Source of the DNA: Haloarcula sp. CBA1127
GTDB lineage: Archaea > Halobacteriota > Halobacteria > Halobacteriales > Haloarculaceae
Direction of reading: 5' to 3'
Assembly: GCF_001485575.1 (NCBI RefSeq)
Contig: NZ_BCNB01000006.1
Location: 1,240,001-1,304,000 of the forward strand
DNA length: 64,000 nt
The position numbers were made by a program, and so were the translations under genes. Below are positions 24,977 to 33,910 of this stretch, piece after piece. Under the pieces are notes generated by a model. It was given only the letters and a program-made list of their open reading frames with translations, was not told where the DNA came from and did not search any database. Position 1 is the stretch's first letter; each line of letters begins with the position of its first letter.

Positions 24977-25357
24977 ATGGCAAGAGAGCAGACCGAAGTT
25001 CGAGAGCTCGACGAAGGTAGCTACGTCATGATCGAAGACACGCCGTGTAAGATCAACTCCTACAGCACGGCCAAGCCGGGCAAGCACGGCAGCGCCAAGG
25101 CCCGAATCGACGCCAAGGGTGTCTTCGACGGGAAGAAGCGCTCGCTGTCCCAGCCCGTCGACGCGAAGGTCTGGGTCCCGATCGTCAACCGGAAGCAGGG
25201 CCAGGTCGTCTCGACTGACGGCAACGACGCTCAGGTGATGGACCTCGACACCTACGACACGTTCACGATGCGCGTCCCCGAGGACATCGACCTCCAGCCT
25301 GACGACGAGATCGAGTACCTCCAGTACGAAGAGCAGCGCAAGATCACACGCTCGTAA
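24977..25357 (+). CDS. Translation factor aIF5A (hypusine-containing)
   Basis: A 126-residue archaeal IF5A. The modification loop [12 protein letters not shown] has the predicted hypusine/deoxyhypusine Lys36. An SH3-like N-terminal half and an OB-fold C-terminal half (from about 70) complete the family length. It binds the ribosome and helps formation of difficult peptide bonds. The stop is followed after 2 bp by the agmatinase start, and the deoxyhypusine synthase gene lies 6.4 kb away, so the modification machinery is local. Confidence 0.95.
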   Translation: MAREQTEVRELDEGSYVMIEDTPCKINSYSTAKPGKHGSAKARIDAKGVFDGKKRSLSQPVDAKVWVPIVNRKQGQVVSTDGNDAQVMDLDTYDTFTMRVPEDIDLQPDDEIEYLQYEEQRKITRS

Positions 25358-25359
25358 CG

Positions 25360-26163
25360 ATGCTGCCCGGTGCGGGGGCCGACCGCGGGGCGGCCGACTA
25401 CGCGATCGTGGGCGCGCCGCTTGACGCATCGACATCGTTTCGCCCCGGCGCACGCTTTGGCCCCGACCGCATCCGCAAATTCGGCCAGCAGTTCGACGAC
25501 TACGACCACCGCACCGACCAGCACTTCACTGATTGTTCCGTCTACGACCACGGCGACATCGGTCCCACGGCCGACGTTGCCGAGTACCTCACGTATCTTC
25601 AGGGTACCCTCTCGGATTTCAGCAGCGACAGGGCTGTCCCGCTCGTCGTCGGCGGCGAACACACTGTCTCGGTCGCTGGCGTGCGCGCGCTCGCTCCGGA
25701 CGTGTTTGTCTGTCTGGACGCACACCTCGACTTGCGGGAATCCTACGCCGGCGACGAGTACTCTCATGCGACGGTGACCAACCACGCGCTCTCGGTGGCC
25801 GACGAAGCGGTCGTACTGGGCGCACGCACTGGCTCGGAAGCCGAATGGGACCGCGCGAGCGAAGCCGACGTGACCGTGGTTCCGCCCGAAGATGTTGCCG
25901 ACTGGTCGCCCGCGTTCGACGACCAGCGGGTGTACCTCTCTGTGGACATCGACGCCGCCGACCCCGGGTTCGCGCCGGGCACCGGGACGCCGGAGCCGTT
26001 TGGTCTCGACCCACGCGAGATGCACGACGTGGTCCGGGCCGTCGCACCCCAGGCCGTCGGTTTCGACGTCGTCGAGGTCAACGACCGCGACGACGGGCAG
26101 GCGGCGACGCTGGCCGCGAAACTCCTTCGTGCGTTCGTGTTCGCCCACGCGGACCAGCGCTAA
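25360..26163 (+). CDS. speB: Agmatinase / ureohydrolase (SpeB family)
   Basis: A 267-residue binuclear manganese ureohydrolase. It has GAPLD near 18, GGEHTVS, the metal motif DAHLDLR, and SVDIDAADPGFAPGTGTPEPFG near 200. Agmatinase gives putrescine and urea. In Haloferax volcanii, agmatinase has been tied to the deoxyhypusine pathway that modifies aIF5A, where agmatine rather than spermidine enters the route. Direct coupling to the aIF5A gene here fits that role. The alternative, arginase or formimidoylglutamase, is less likely given this context. Confidence 0.88.
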   Translation: MLPGAGADRGAADYAIVGAPLDASTSFRPGARFGPDRIRKFGQQFDDYDHRTDQHFTDCSVYDHGDIGPTADVAEYLTYLQGTLSDFSSDRAVPLVVGGEHTVSVAGVRALAPDVFVCLDAHLDLRESYAGDEYSHATVTNHALSVADEAVVLGARTGSEAEWDRASEADVTVVPPEDVADWSPAFDDQRVYLSVDIDAADPGFAPGTGTPEPFGLDPREMHDVVRAVAPQAVGFDVVEVNDRDDGQAATLAAKLLRAFVFAHADQR

Positions 26164-26198
26164 TCGAAAAGATATCCGAGTCTCTTCCAGCCGTCGCG

Positions 26199-27224
26199 TT
26201 AGCAGATGACCCGGTCGATATCTAGCGGAGATGCCCGCCGGACAACTGCGTCAACTGGGTCAGCGACCGCCGAGAGGTTATCCGAGTCGCCATCGAGAAC
26301 CAGTAGCGCGGCCCGGCGACCGGGTTCGATGACACCACAATCGAGACCGACTGCTTCAGCTCCAGCGGTCGTCGCCATCCGTAGCACCGTCTGCGAAGAG
26401 AGGTCAAACGTCTTTGCGGTGTACTCCATCTCACGGAACATAGACGGAGCATTCAGCATCACGTTATCCGTCCCGAGCGCTACGTCGGTGTACTCTAGCA
26501 GCGTCTCAATCGGTGGCCGGCCGACCCCGAGGACGCGGTTCGCACGGGGACAGACCGCAATGGGGACGTTCTGGTCGGCGACCCGTTCGAGGTGCTCCGC
26601 CTCGGCATGGACCATGTGGACCAGCAGGTCCGGGTCCAGATCCAGCGCCGGGTGGATATCGGTGGCGTCCGGCTCGCCGGCGTGGATAGCGAACGGAACC
26701 GCGCGCTCCTCGGCGGCGGCCCGCTCGGCGGTGAAATCGTCGTCGTTCGCGCCACTGGCACCGAACCCGTCAGCCACATCGAGCACCGCGGAGTCGTCGC
26801 TCCCGAAGATGAAGTCCTCAATATCGAGTCCCGAAGCGGCCTCGCGGAGCGCGGTTGCGCCGTCGACGCCGAACTCCCGGAAGTCGAGAAACGCTGCGGT
26901 ACCGGTTCGCTGCATGAACCGGAGTGTGCGGTGCATCGCCGCAATTAGCGTCTCGTCGTCGGCCGCTTCGATTTGCTGGTGTTTCAGGCTGTCTGGCGGG
27001 ACCACTGCTTCCTCCAACCCAAGCCCGACGGCTGCCTCCTTCGCAACAGAGTCGCCAACGTGGGTGTGTGCGTTCACGAACGCCGGCAGGACAATGCGGT
27101 TGTGGTCGCTTTCACGGGCCGGCGTCTCCTCGATGGCCGTTATGTACCCGTCTTCGACGACAACGCTGCCGTCGACCGGTTCGAACGACCGCCCGGCAAG
27201 GATAGTGCCCTCGATTCGCTCCAT
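26199..27224 (-). CDS. Amidohydrolase-superfamily metal-dependent deaminase/hydrolase
   Basis: A 341-residue cyclic amidohydrolase. Metal ligands are visible in NAHTHVGD, IHAGEPD and HMVHAE, and the catalytic Asp lies in LGTDNVML. The small beta domain is split between the N-terminus and the last ~40 residues, as in cytosine deaminase- and SsnA/ATZ-like members. The substrate cannot be decided from the sequence. The start MERIEGTI is used because upstream in-frame codons lack family character. It is convergent with the agmatinase gene. Confidence 0.8.
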   Translation of the reverse strand: MERIEGTILAGRSFEPVDGSVVVEDGYITAIEETPARESDHNRIVLPAFVNAHTHVGDSVAKEAAVGLGLEEAVVPPDSLKHQQIEAADDETLIAAMHRTLRFMQRTGTAAFLDFREFGVDGATALREAASGLDIEDFIFGSDDSAVLDVADGFGASGANDDDFTAERAAAEERAVPFAIHAGEPDATDIHPALDLDPDLLVHMVHAEAEHLERVADQNVPIAVCPRANRVLGVGRPPIETLLEYTDVALGTDNVMLNAPSMFREMEYTAKTFDLSSQTVLRMATTAGAEAVGLDCGVIEPGRRAALLVLDGDSDNLSAVADPVDAVVRRASPLDIDRVIC

Positions 27225-27329
27225 GCGATAGCGAGGGAGCGGAGCTATATGTGTCTCATGGAGGCACAATCTGTTCTGTTCATCGTGAGCCACGGTACAC
27301 TGATACGCCCGGCGTTGGACAGTCTACGT

Positions 27330-28301
27330 ATGAGTGGCGGTACCACAGTTCCAGAGGACCGCGCGCTGTCGTCAGACGACTGGCCCCATCCAGCCGAGCG
27401 CCGGTACGCGGACGCACAGGCCCGCCTCGCCGATCACTACGACCTCGCCGTCGAGTCACGTGTGACAGAGACGGACGCCGCGGGTCGCGTTCACTATCTT
27501 ACTGGCGGGAACCCGGATGGCGACCCTGTCCTCCTTCTTCACGGCGTTGGAACGCCAGCAGCGACGTGGCTCCCGCTGTTCTCGTCACTTACCGACGAGT
27601 ATCGTGTGTATGCTCCCGACAGACCCGGCCTCGGCCTTTCGGCCGCTCCAAGCTACCGGGATCGGGACCTCCGGTCGTTTCTGGTGGCGTACCTGCTGGA
27701 ACTGCTCGATGCCCTCGGGATTGACCGACCCCACGTGGTCGGCAACTCCCACGGCAGCCTCCAGTCGTTCCTGCTCGCACTCGACCATGACCGCGTGGAC
27801 CGGCTGCAACTGGTCGGCGCACCGGGCGGCGTCTCGCGGGACCTCCCGCTCCTGTTTCGTCTGCTGACGGTCCGCGGCCTCAACCGCGTGTTGCTGTGGC
27901 TGCTCAGCCGCGGTGACCCGGTCGAAAACGCGAGGCAATCGATGCAGCGGGTCAATGTCGTCGACGCCTCGGCCATCCCTGAAGCGCTCTATGAACTGCT
28001 CGCCGCCGGGCAGGCCTTGCCCGGCCGGCCGGAGAGCCAGCGGTCGCTGGCGACGGCACAGGGGTCGTACGGCCGAGCCCACCCGTTGTTCGATATCCGG
28101 AACGAAATTGTGCGGATCGACCGCCCGACGCAGTTCATCTGGGGGACGGGGGATGCTTTCTATCCGCCAGCCGTGGGCCGTCCCGTCGCCGAAAAGATGT
28201 CAAACGCCGAATTCCACGAACTCCCGGGACACGGCCACACGCCGTGGCTGGAACCGGGTGACGAAGTCGAAGAACTGGTTCGGGCGTTCTTGGATAAATA
28301 G
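27330..28301 (+). CDS. Alpha/beta hydrolase
   Basis: A 323-residue alpha/beta hydrolase: oxyanion region LLLHGVGTPAATW (about 67-79), nucleophile elbow GNSHG, an acidic residue in the FIWGTGD segment and the catalytic His in PGHGHTPW near the end. An N-terminal ~40-residue acidic segment precedes the core. The helical cap is about 100 residues, with no substrate-specific mark. The start is the first ATG after a divergent promoter region. It stands alone; the next gene begins 133 bp later. Confidence 0.82.
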   Translation: MSGGTTVPEDRALSSDDWPHPAERRYADAQARLADHYDLAVESRVTETDAAGRVHYLTGGNPDGDPVLLLHGVGTPAATWLPLFSSLTDEYRVYAPDRPGLGLSAAPSYRDRDLRSFLVAYLLELLDALGIDRPHVVGNSHGSLQSFLLALDHDRVDRLQLVGAPGGVSRDLPLLFRLLTVRGLNRVLLWLLSRGDPVENARQSMQRVNVVDASAIPEALYELLAAGQALPGRPESQRSLATAQGSYGRAHPLFDIRNEIVRIDRPTQFIWGTGDAFYPPAVGRPVAEKMSNAEFHELPGHGHTPWLEPGDEVEELVRAFLDK

Positions 28302-28402
28302 GCGTTTTCAGTATATTACATCGTAAACGACGGCCTGGGGCTAGTTCTGCTAAGACCGCCATGTCCGTTGCTGGCTGCCTGGCATCCAATACAGCAAGTA
28401 GT

Positions 28403-28411
28403 CTTTTAGTA
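28403..28411 (+). promoter_or_regulatory. TATA-like box of the zinc-finger protein gene
   Basis: CTTTTAGTA lies 24-32 bp before the ATG at 28435, as expected for a leaderless transcript. Confidence 0.45.
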
Positions 28412-28434
28412 AACAGGCCATCTCTTTTGCGAGC

Positions 28435-29202
28435 ATGGACCAGCTATCGTCGTGTTATTTCTGTGGCGGCGCGCTCGATGTCTCGCTCTCCGAATATCCG
28501 ATTATCCCGAAATCGCTGGACCCGGAAGCCGAGGAGCAGGGGACCGTCGTCCTCTGCTCGACCTGCCGGGAGAAGCTCGCAACCATCGTCGAACCGGCCG
28601 TTGAGGCAGCGAAGGTGGACGCCCGCGAGACAGCGGAAACGGCTGGCGATGCTGGGACAACGGAGCCGCCGGGACTGCTGGACGAATCCGAGACACCGAC
28701 GACTGACGACCCGCTGACCGACGAGCCGACAACCACCGACAGCGTGGTTGAAACGGCCGATGACGGCTCGTTGCTGGGCGACGATAGCGTGAGCGCGGCG
28801 GGACAGGAACAGTCGTCGAAATCACCGGAAAATGAGGACACGGCTGCGGAGTCCGATTCGACGAACGCGGCAACGGAGGACACCACGGACAGGCAAATGG
28901 CGGAACCGACTGCGTCGAGTGGCTCGGCGGCCAGAACTGAGAGCGGAGACACCGAACGTGGTTCGGACAGCGACGACAACGATGGCAGCGACGACAGCCC
29001 CTCGCTGACGAAACTGGAGTACAACAAAGTGATGCGCTTGCTCCAGAACCGCGAGATGCCAGTCGACCGTGCGGAGATCCGTGAAGTCGCGGTCAACGCC
29101 TACGACATCGACGGTGAGCAGTTCGACGCCATCATCGACGCCGCGGTGGACCGGGACCTCATTGGGCAGGCGAACGGCCAGTTGGTCGAATCGGATGGGT
29201 AG
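28435..29202 (+). CDS. Zinc-finger protein with long acidic linker and C-terminal winged-helix-like domain
   Basis: A 255-residue protein of three parts. The N-terminus (1-45) has two CxxC pairs, CYFC and CSTC, likely one zinc site. Residues about 60-185 are a low-complexity stretch rich in Asp, Glu, Ser and Thr. The C-terminal ~65 residues are a compact helical domain (YNKVMRLLQNREMPVDRAEIREVAVNAYDID...) resembling a winged helix. I do not recognise a named family. It starts leaderless and is followed by a Nif3-like gene 51 bp away on the same strand. Confidence 0.65.
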   Translation: MDQLSSCYFCGGALDVSLSEYPIIPKSLDPEAEEQGTVVLCSTCREKLATIVEPAVEAAKVDARETAETAGDAGTTEPPGLLDESETPTTDDPLTDEPTTTDSVVETADDGSLLGDDSVSAAGQEQSSKSPENEDTAAESDSTNAATEDTTDRQMAEPTASSGSAARTESGDTERGSDSDDNDGSDDSPSLTKLEYNKVMRLLQNREMPVDRAEIREVAVNAYDIDGEQFDAIIDAAVDRDLIGQANGQLVESDG

Positions 29203-29253
29203 CCAGACGCCGGTAGAGAAAAGCATACCACCGGCCATCTCGAAGCCCGCGCT

Positions 29254-30021
29254 ATGAACGCAGGAGACATCGCGGCACGTCTTGACGATAGACTCGACAT
29301 CGAGGCTTACGCCGACATCGACGCCAGTCCGAACGGGCTGCAGGTCGGGCCGGCAAGCCAACCAGTAGAGCACGTCGCCTTCGCAGTCGATGCAGCTGTC
29401 GAAACCATCGACCGCGCCGACGAGGCAGGCGCTGACCTGCTCGTAACGCACCACGGCATCGTCTGGGGTGGGATGGAGCGCGTGACGGAAACCAACTACC
29501 GCCGCGTCGCACCGCTGATCGACAACGACCTCGCGCTGTACGTCGCTCACCTCCCGCTGGACGGTCACCAGTCGCTTGGTAACGCCGCCGGTGTTGCTGA
29601 CCTGCTGGACCTCGACAACCGTGCCCCGTTCGGGTCAATGGGCGGCGAGCATATCGGCCAGCAGGGGACCCTTGCAGAGCCACAGACAGTCTCCGAACTC
29701 GCAGATTCGCTCGAAGGTGATACAGACACTGGCGGACAGCCGGTTCAGGTTCTGGACTTCGGCCCGTCGACCGTCGAGGACGTTGCCATCGTCACCGGCA
29801 GCGGCGTCGACTGGCTACAAGAGGCGGTCGAGACGGACGCCGACGTACTCATCACCGGCGAAGGGAAACAGAAGGCCTTCCACGAGGCGCGCGAGCAGGG
29901 GATGCACGTCATTCTCGCTGGCCACTACGCGACCGAAACGTTCGGTGTCCAGTCGCTCCAGACCGTCGTTGAGGACTGGGGGCTGGAGACGACCTACATC
30001 GACTGCCCAACTGGCCTCTGA
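29254..30021 (+). CDS. Nif3-like dinuclear metal-centre protein (DUF34)
   Basis: A 255-residue member of the NIF3/YbgI/DUF34 family. Marks are NGLQVGP near 28, LVTHHGIVWG near 68 with the paired metal His residues, and the C-terminal LITGEGKQKAFHEAREQGMHVILAGHYATE that closes the metal site. These proteins form toroidal hexamers with two metals per subunit; a general biochemical role is not settled (GTP cyclohydrolase-like and metal-chaperone ideas exist). The next gene begins 4 bp after the stop. Confidence 0.88.
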   Translation: MNAGDIAARLDDRLDIEAYADIDASPNGLQVGPASQPVEHVAFAVDAAVETIDRADEAGADLLVTHHGIVWGGMERVTETNYRRVAPLIDNDLALYVAHLPLDGHQSLGNAAGVADLLDLDNRAPFGSMGGEHIGQQGTLAEPQTVSELADSLEGDTDTGGQPVQVLDFGPSTVEDVAIVTGSGVDWLQEAVETDADVLITGEGKQKAFHEAREQGMHVILAGHYATETFGVQSLQTVVEDWGLETTYIDCPTGL

Positions 30022-30025
30022 GGCG

Positions 30026-30589
30026 ATGGCTGATGGCGTTTCTTACGAGGGCATTGCTTCAGATGCGGACCTTATGGCCTGGTCGCGAGAGTATTGCCGG
30101 CGAGTCCGCCGCGAGCACGGCGTCTCGGTTCGGTTCGACCTCGTCGACTGGGACGTGTCTCACCGGGCCAAGCGTCGGGCCGCCGCGGTCAAGCGGCCGA
30201 AACTGGATGACGCCACTGTCGGCCAGCGGTACGACTGGGACAGTGTCGAGGGGAGCGACGGCCGCCCGCTCCCGTGTACGGTGTCGCTGACCTGGGACGC
30301 CTTTTCGGCCTTCGAGCGGGACACCTGGGAGGCGACGCTGCGCCACGAACTCATCCACGTCGAGCAGTACCAGCGCGACGGGACGACCGACCACGGCCGG
30401 GCCTTCCGGGAGCGGGCTGACCAGCTTGACACTGATGTCCACTGTCCAGTCTTCACCGACCCGAAGCACGTCCTCACCTGCGAGGCGTGTGGCGGTCTCG
30501 TTGCCCGACGCTATCAGGACTGTCCGCTCGTCGAGCAACGCGAGCAGTACCGGTCTGACTGCTGTGGGGCCTCGCTGGAGCTGGGCTGA
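30026..30589 (+). CDS. SprT-like zinc metalloprotease
   Basis: A 187-residue SprT-family protein. The zincin motif HELIH (LRHELIHVEQ) is followed by a downstream DHGRAFRE His, and the C-terminal third is a zinc ribbon with CEAC and DCCG pairs. In eukaryotes the SprT domain of SPRTN cleaves DNA-protein crosslinks; the role of the archaeal form is unproven. The start is ATG at 30026, 4 bp after the Nif3-like gene, so the two are probably one operon. The neighbouring AzlD gene is convergent and ends at the adjacent base. Confidence 0.82.
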   Translation: MADGVSYEGIASDADLMAWSREYCRRVRREHGVSVRFDLVDWDVSHRAKRRAAAVKRPKLDDATVGQRYDWDSVEGSDGRPLPCTVSLTWDAFSAFERDTWEATLRHELIHVEQYQRDGTTDHGRAFRERADQLDTDVHCPVFTDPKHVLTCEACGGLVARRYQDCPLVEQREQYRSDCCGASLELG

Positions 30590-30919
30590 CTACAGTAGGA
30601 ACCTGATGACCCAGAGGACGCCCATGCCGGTCACCATCGTCGCGAACACGTCCTCGGTCCGCCAGGCAACACCCGCTGCGAGCGCGCCGGCGATGAACTT
30701 GTCTGGGGCGAAACTACTGGCGTCGAGGGTCACGAACGACGGGAGGACAAGCGCAGCGAGGACGGCGGCGGGGACGAACCGCAACACCTGCTCGACGACC
30801 GGCGGAATCTCGTCGAGCCGCCCGAACAGCGCAATGAAGGAGAGCCGACAGGCGTACGTCAACACGCCGATGACAGCGATGACACCGGCAATTTCAACCG
30901 GACCGTAGTTAGTCGCCAT
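30590..30919 (-). CDS. azlD: AzlD-type small subunit of branched-chain amino acid exporter
   Basis: A 109-residue membrane protein with four hydrophobic segments and the AzlD motif around VLTYACRLSF and the VLRFVPAAVLAALVLP block. AzlD pairs with AzlC to export branched-chain amino acids. The start MATNYGP overlaps the end of azlC by 11 bp, giving a coupled azlCD pair. Confidence 0.88.
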   Translation of the reverse strand: MATNYGPVEIAGVIAVIGVLTYACRLSFIALFGRLDEIPPVVEQVLRFVPAAVLAALVLPSFVTLDASSFAPDKFIAGALAAGVAWRTEDVFATMVTGMGVLWVIRFLL

Positions 30920-31601
30920 CGGTCCCTCCCGTGGCGGACTCGGTGAGAACACCAGCGGTGATGCCAACGCCGGCCGCGACGAGCAATCCGAGGTTGAGCG
31001 GGAGCCCAGCGCCGACGACAGCGATGGCTCCACCGACGACAGCAGCAACCCCGGTCGATGCGTCCTCGATTGCCGGGACCAGAATCGCGAGGAAGACGAG
31101 CGGGATAGCGAATTCGAGACCCCATGCGTCGGGGACGCCGGTGCCGAGTAGCGCCCCCGCGATAGTTGTGACCTGCCACACTGCCCAGAGCGTCACGGCG
31201 ACGCCGAGGTAGTACCACTTCCGGTCCGTCTCGCTGTCGGACCGGTAGCTGGCGACCGACAGCGCGTACGCCTGATCGGTCAACACGTAGGCGAGGACGG
31301 CTTTCCACCGGCCGGTGAACTCACGGAAGTACGGCGCAATCGATGCCGAGTACATCAGAAGCCGGAGGTTGATGACGACTGCCGTTGCAACGACAACCGT
31401 CAGCGGTGCGTTCTGTCCCAGCAACTCTAGCGCCGCGAGCTGTGATGCGCCGGCGAAGACGACCACAGACAGTCCGACTGCGGCTGGCAGCCCGAGCCCG
31501 GCGTTAACCGTCGCGATGCCGGCAACGAGGCCAAACGGGATAATCCCCAGCAGAAGTGGCGCAACATCGCGAACGCCACGCCGAAACGAAGCGGTATCCA
31601 T
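30909..31601 (-). CDS. azlC: AzlC-type branched-chain amino acid exporter
   Basis: A 230-residue polytopic membrane protein of the AzlC/YgaZ family. N-terminal IIPFGLVAGIAT, FAGASQLAALELL and INLRLLMYSASIAPYF are typical. It forms the main subunit of the exporter with AzlD. Substrate range is inferred from the family, since YgaZH homologues export valine and others. It is the first gene of the pair. Confidence 0.88.
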   Translation of the reverse strand: MDTASFRRGVRDVAPLLLGIIPFGLVAGIATVNAGLGLPAAVGLSVVVFAGASQLAALELLGQNAPLTVVVATAVVINLRLLMYSASIAPYFREFTGRWKAVLAYVLTDQAYALSVASYRSDSETDRKWYYLGVAVTLWAVWQVTTIAGALLGTGVPDAWGLEFAIPLVFLAILVPAIEDASTGVAAVVGGAIAVVGAGLPLNLGLLVAAGVGITAGVLTESATGGTDGD

Positions 31602-31734
31602 AGCTCTTCATCCAACGCAGGGGTGTCTAAGCCCTCCGTTTCAGTGGCAGTATGTGACTATTAACCAACGTATCGCCCGTATCAGCCGTGGCGAACCACG
31701 ACGTTGAAACCCGCCCGCGCTCGACTGCACAGCA

Positions 31735-32748
31735 ATGAGCGACCACACCGACGAGCGAGAAACGTTCCATCACGACCCCATTGGGCACGCGGAAGCCCGG
31801 GCTGGAATGACGGTCGGCGAACTGGCTGACAGCTACGGCGAGGCCGGCATCGGCGCGAGCGACATCCACGAGGCCGTCGATATCTACAGCGAGATGCTCG
31901 ACGACGACGTGACGACCTTCTTCGGACTCGCCGGTGCGATGGTCCCCACCGGGATGCGGGCCATCGTCAGCGAACTCATTCGCGACGGTCACATCGATGT
32001 GCTCGTCACGACGGGGGCGAACTGCACCCACGACAGCATCGAGGCCATCGGCGGCAAGCACCACCACGGCGAGGTGACGCCGGACGGTCAGACCGAGCGC
32101 GAACACGACGAGACACTTCGTGACGAGGGCGTCGACCGCATCTACAACGTCTACCTCCCGCAGGAGCATTTCGCCCTGTTCGAGAACCACCTCCGGGACG
32201 AGGTGTTCTCGACGCTGGAAGACGAAGGAGCGGTTTCGATCCAGCGCATGACGGAGGAACTGGGCCGGGCCAACAGCGAAGTCAACGAGCGCGAGGACGT
32301 GCCCGAGGACGCCGGCGTGCTGGCGGCGGCCTATGAGAACGACGTGCCGGTGTACTGCCCGGCCTTCCAAGACTCCGTGCTGGGCCTGCAAGCGTGGATG
32401 TACTCCCAGACCAGTGAGTTCACGGTCGATGCGCTTGCGGACATGACCGACATCACGGACATCGCGTACGAAGCCGACAGCGCTGGCGCGATGGTCGTCG
32501 GCGGCGGCGTCCCGAAGAACTACGTCCTCCAGACGATGCTCGTCTCGCCCGACGCCTACGACTACGCCGTCCAGTTGACGATGGACCCCTCGAACACCGG
32601 CGGTCTCTCCGGCGCGACGCTCGACGAGGCCCGCTCGTGGGGGAAACTTGAAAAGGACGCCCGGAATGTCTCGGTGTATGCCGACGCGACGATTACACTC
32701 CCACTGGTCGTGGCTGCGGCCCGTGAGCGCCACAGTACGGAAGCGTAA
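31735..32748 (+). CDS. Deoxyhypusine synthase (or archaeal counterpart)
   Basis: A 337-residue DHS-family enzyme. The NAD-binding part has the TTFFGLAGAMVPTGMR and VTTGANCTHD blocks. The catalytic lysine lies in SWGKLEKDA as Lys304, corresponding to the human SWGKI lysine, and YADATITLPLVVAA closes the domain. It modifies the lysine of aIF5A; in haloarchaea the donor chemistry is linked to agmatine. Family length (about 330-370) is met and no key segment is missing. The gene is single and preceded by a short intergenic region after the divergent azlC. Confidence 0.92.
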   Translation: MSDHTDERETFHHDPIGHAEARAGMTVGELADSYGEAGIGASDIHEAVDIYSEMLDDDVTTFFGLAGAMVPTGMRAIVSELIRDGHIDVLVTTGANCTHDSIEAIGGKHHHGEVTPDGQTEREHDETLRDEGVDRIYNVYLPQEHFALFENHLRDEVFSTLEDEGAVSIQRMTEELGRANSEVNEREDVPEDAGVLAAAYENDVPVYCPAFQDSVLGLQAWMYSQTSEFTVDALADMTDITDIAYEADSAGAMVVGGGVPKNYVLQTMLVSPDAYDYAVQLTMDPSNTGGLSGATLDEARSWGKLEKDARNVSVYADATITLPLVVAAARERHSTEA

Positions 32749-32859
32749 TCACTTCAACGGAGGCGGCTACAGACCCGACCGTTGTGGGACACATCTACTG
32801 AGAGGAATATATTCATCATATAAACGGTCTTTCACGACCGCTCGGCAGCGGTACTTAGT

Positions 32860-33861
32860 ATGTCACAGCACATCGGTCGGCGAACGTTCGTCGAAGGAAC
32901 GGCGGCGACGCTGGCGAGTTCCGGGATTGCAGAGAGCACAGCAGCACAGGAAGCCAATGGCGGCGAGTCGGACACCGATGACGCCACCGACACGGAGGGC
33001 GAGAGAATGACCGACGACACGACGCTCATCGCCCACCGCGGGTTCGCCGGCGTCTACCCGGAGAACACAGAACTGGCGGTTGAGGCCGCTTCGTTCGGCG
33101 GGCCGGGAGCCCAGACGGCCCACCGGCGCGCCGACATGGTTGAGGTCGATGTCGTGCCGACCGCCGATGGCACGCTCGTCACCTTCCACGACAACGGACT
33201 GGCCGAACGCGACGGCGGCGAGCGCGGGCTGACAGACACCGAGGGACTCGTTTTCGAGACCGACACGGATACTGTGACAGGCGCGACTGTCTTGGGGACC
33301 GAAGAAACGGTCCCGACGCTTGAGATCGTCATGGACTCGATTCCATCGAGCGTCGCTGTCAATCTGGAGTTCAAGAACCCCGGCAGCGAAGACCTCTCGT
33401 TCGCCGAATCGTTGTCGGACCGGGCGCTGTCGACGCAGCGAGAGTTGTGGCAGCCCTACACCGAGCGCGTGCTCGATCTCGTCAGCGAGTACGACAACGA
33501 TATTCTCGTCTCGTCGTTCTACGAAGCTGCGCTTGCGACTGTCCGTGATTACGACGACTCGGTCCCCGTCGCCTGCCTTTTCTGGGATAGCATCGAGGAG
33601 GGACTGGAGGTCACCCGCCGCTACGACTGCGACGCGATGAACGTCCCCCGGCACATGGTTCAGGGAACGCCCTTCTTCAACGACAGCGAGTATATCGACT
33701 CCGACCTGAGCGACATCGACCTCGTCGACATCGCCGACGACGAAGACCGAGACCTGAACGTCTGGACAGTCAGCACGTGGTATCAGGCCCGCGAACTGGT
33801 CCGGGCCGGCGTCGACGGACTCATTTCCGACTACCCCACTGTGCTCTCGGTTCAAGACTGA
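32860..33861 (+). CDS. Glycerophosphodiester phosphodiesterase family protein, Tat-exported
   Basis: A 333-residue GDPD-family protein with a Tat-like N-terminus (GRRTFVEGTAATLASSG). The catalytic core has AHRGFAGVYPENT near 57-69, VEVDVVPTADG, the VTFHDNGL His and NLEFKN, typical metal and catalytic positions. It should hydrolyse glycerophosphodiesters released from polar lipids outside the membrane. The signal has a weak hydrophobic core, so it may also be a cytoplasmic protein with an unrelated N-tail. An internal ATG (MTDDTTLIAHRG, around 33007) is an alternative start giving a cytosolic form. Confidence 0.82.
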   Translation: MSQHIGRRTFVEGTAATLASSGIAESTAAQEANGGESDTDDATDTEGERMTDDTTLIAHRGFAGVYPENTELAVEAASFGGPGAQTAHRRADMVEVDVVPTADGTLVTFHDNGLAERDGGERGLTDTEGLVFETDTDTVTGATVLGTEETVPTLEIVMDSIPSSVAVNLEFKNPGSEDLSFAESLSDRALSTQRELWQPYTERVLDLVSEYDNDILVSSFYEAALATVRDYDDSVPVACLFWDSIEEGLEVTRRYDCDAMNVPRHMVQGTPFFNDSEYIDSDLSDIDLVDIADDEDRDLNVWTVSTWYQARELVRAGVDGLISDYPTVLSVQD

Positions 33862-33910
33862 CGAATGCCGATGCCGAATGTTGAAGGGCCGACCGGCCGA
33901 CAGCGATAGT

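Noticed and set aside
32863-33855. Open frame of 330 codons opposite the GDPD gene
   Set aside because: Antisense shadow; the forward frame has all catalytic motifs and a signal.
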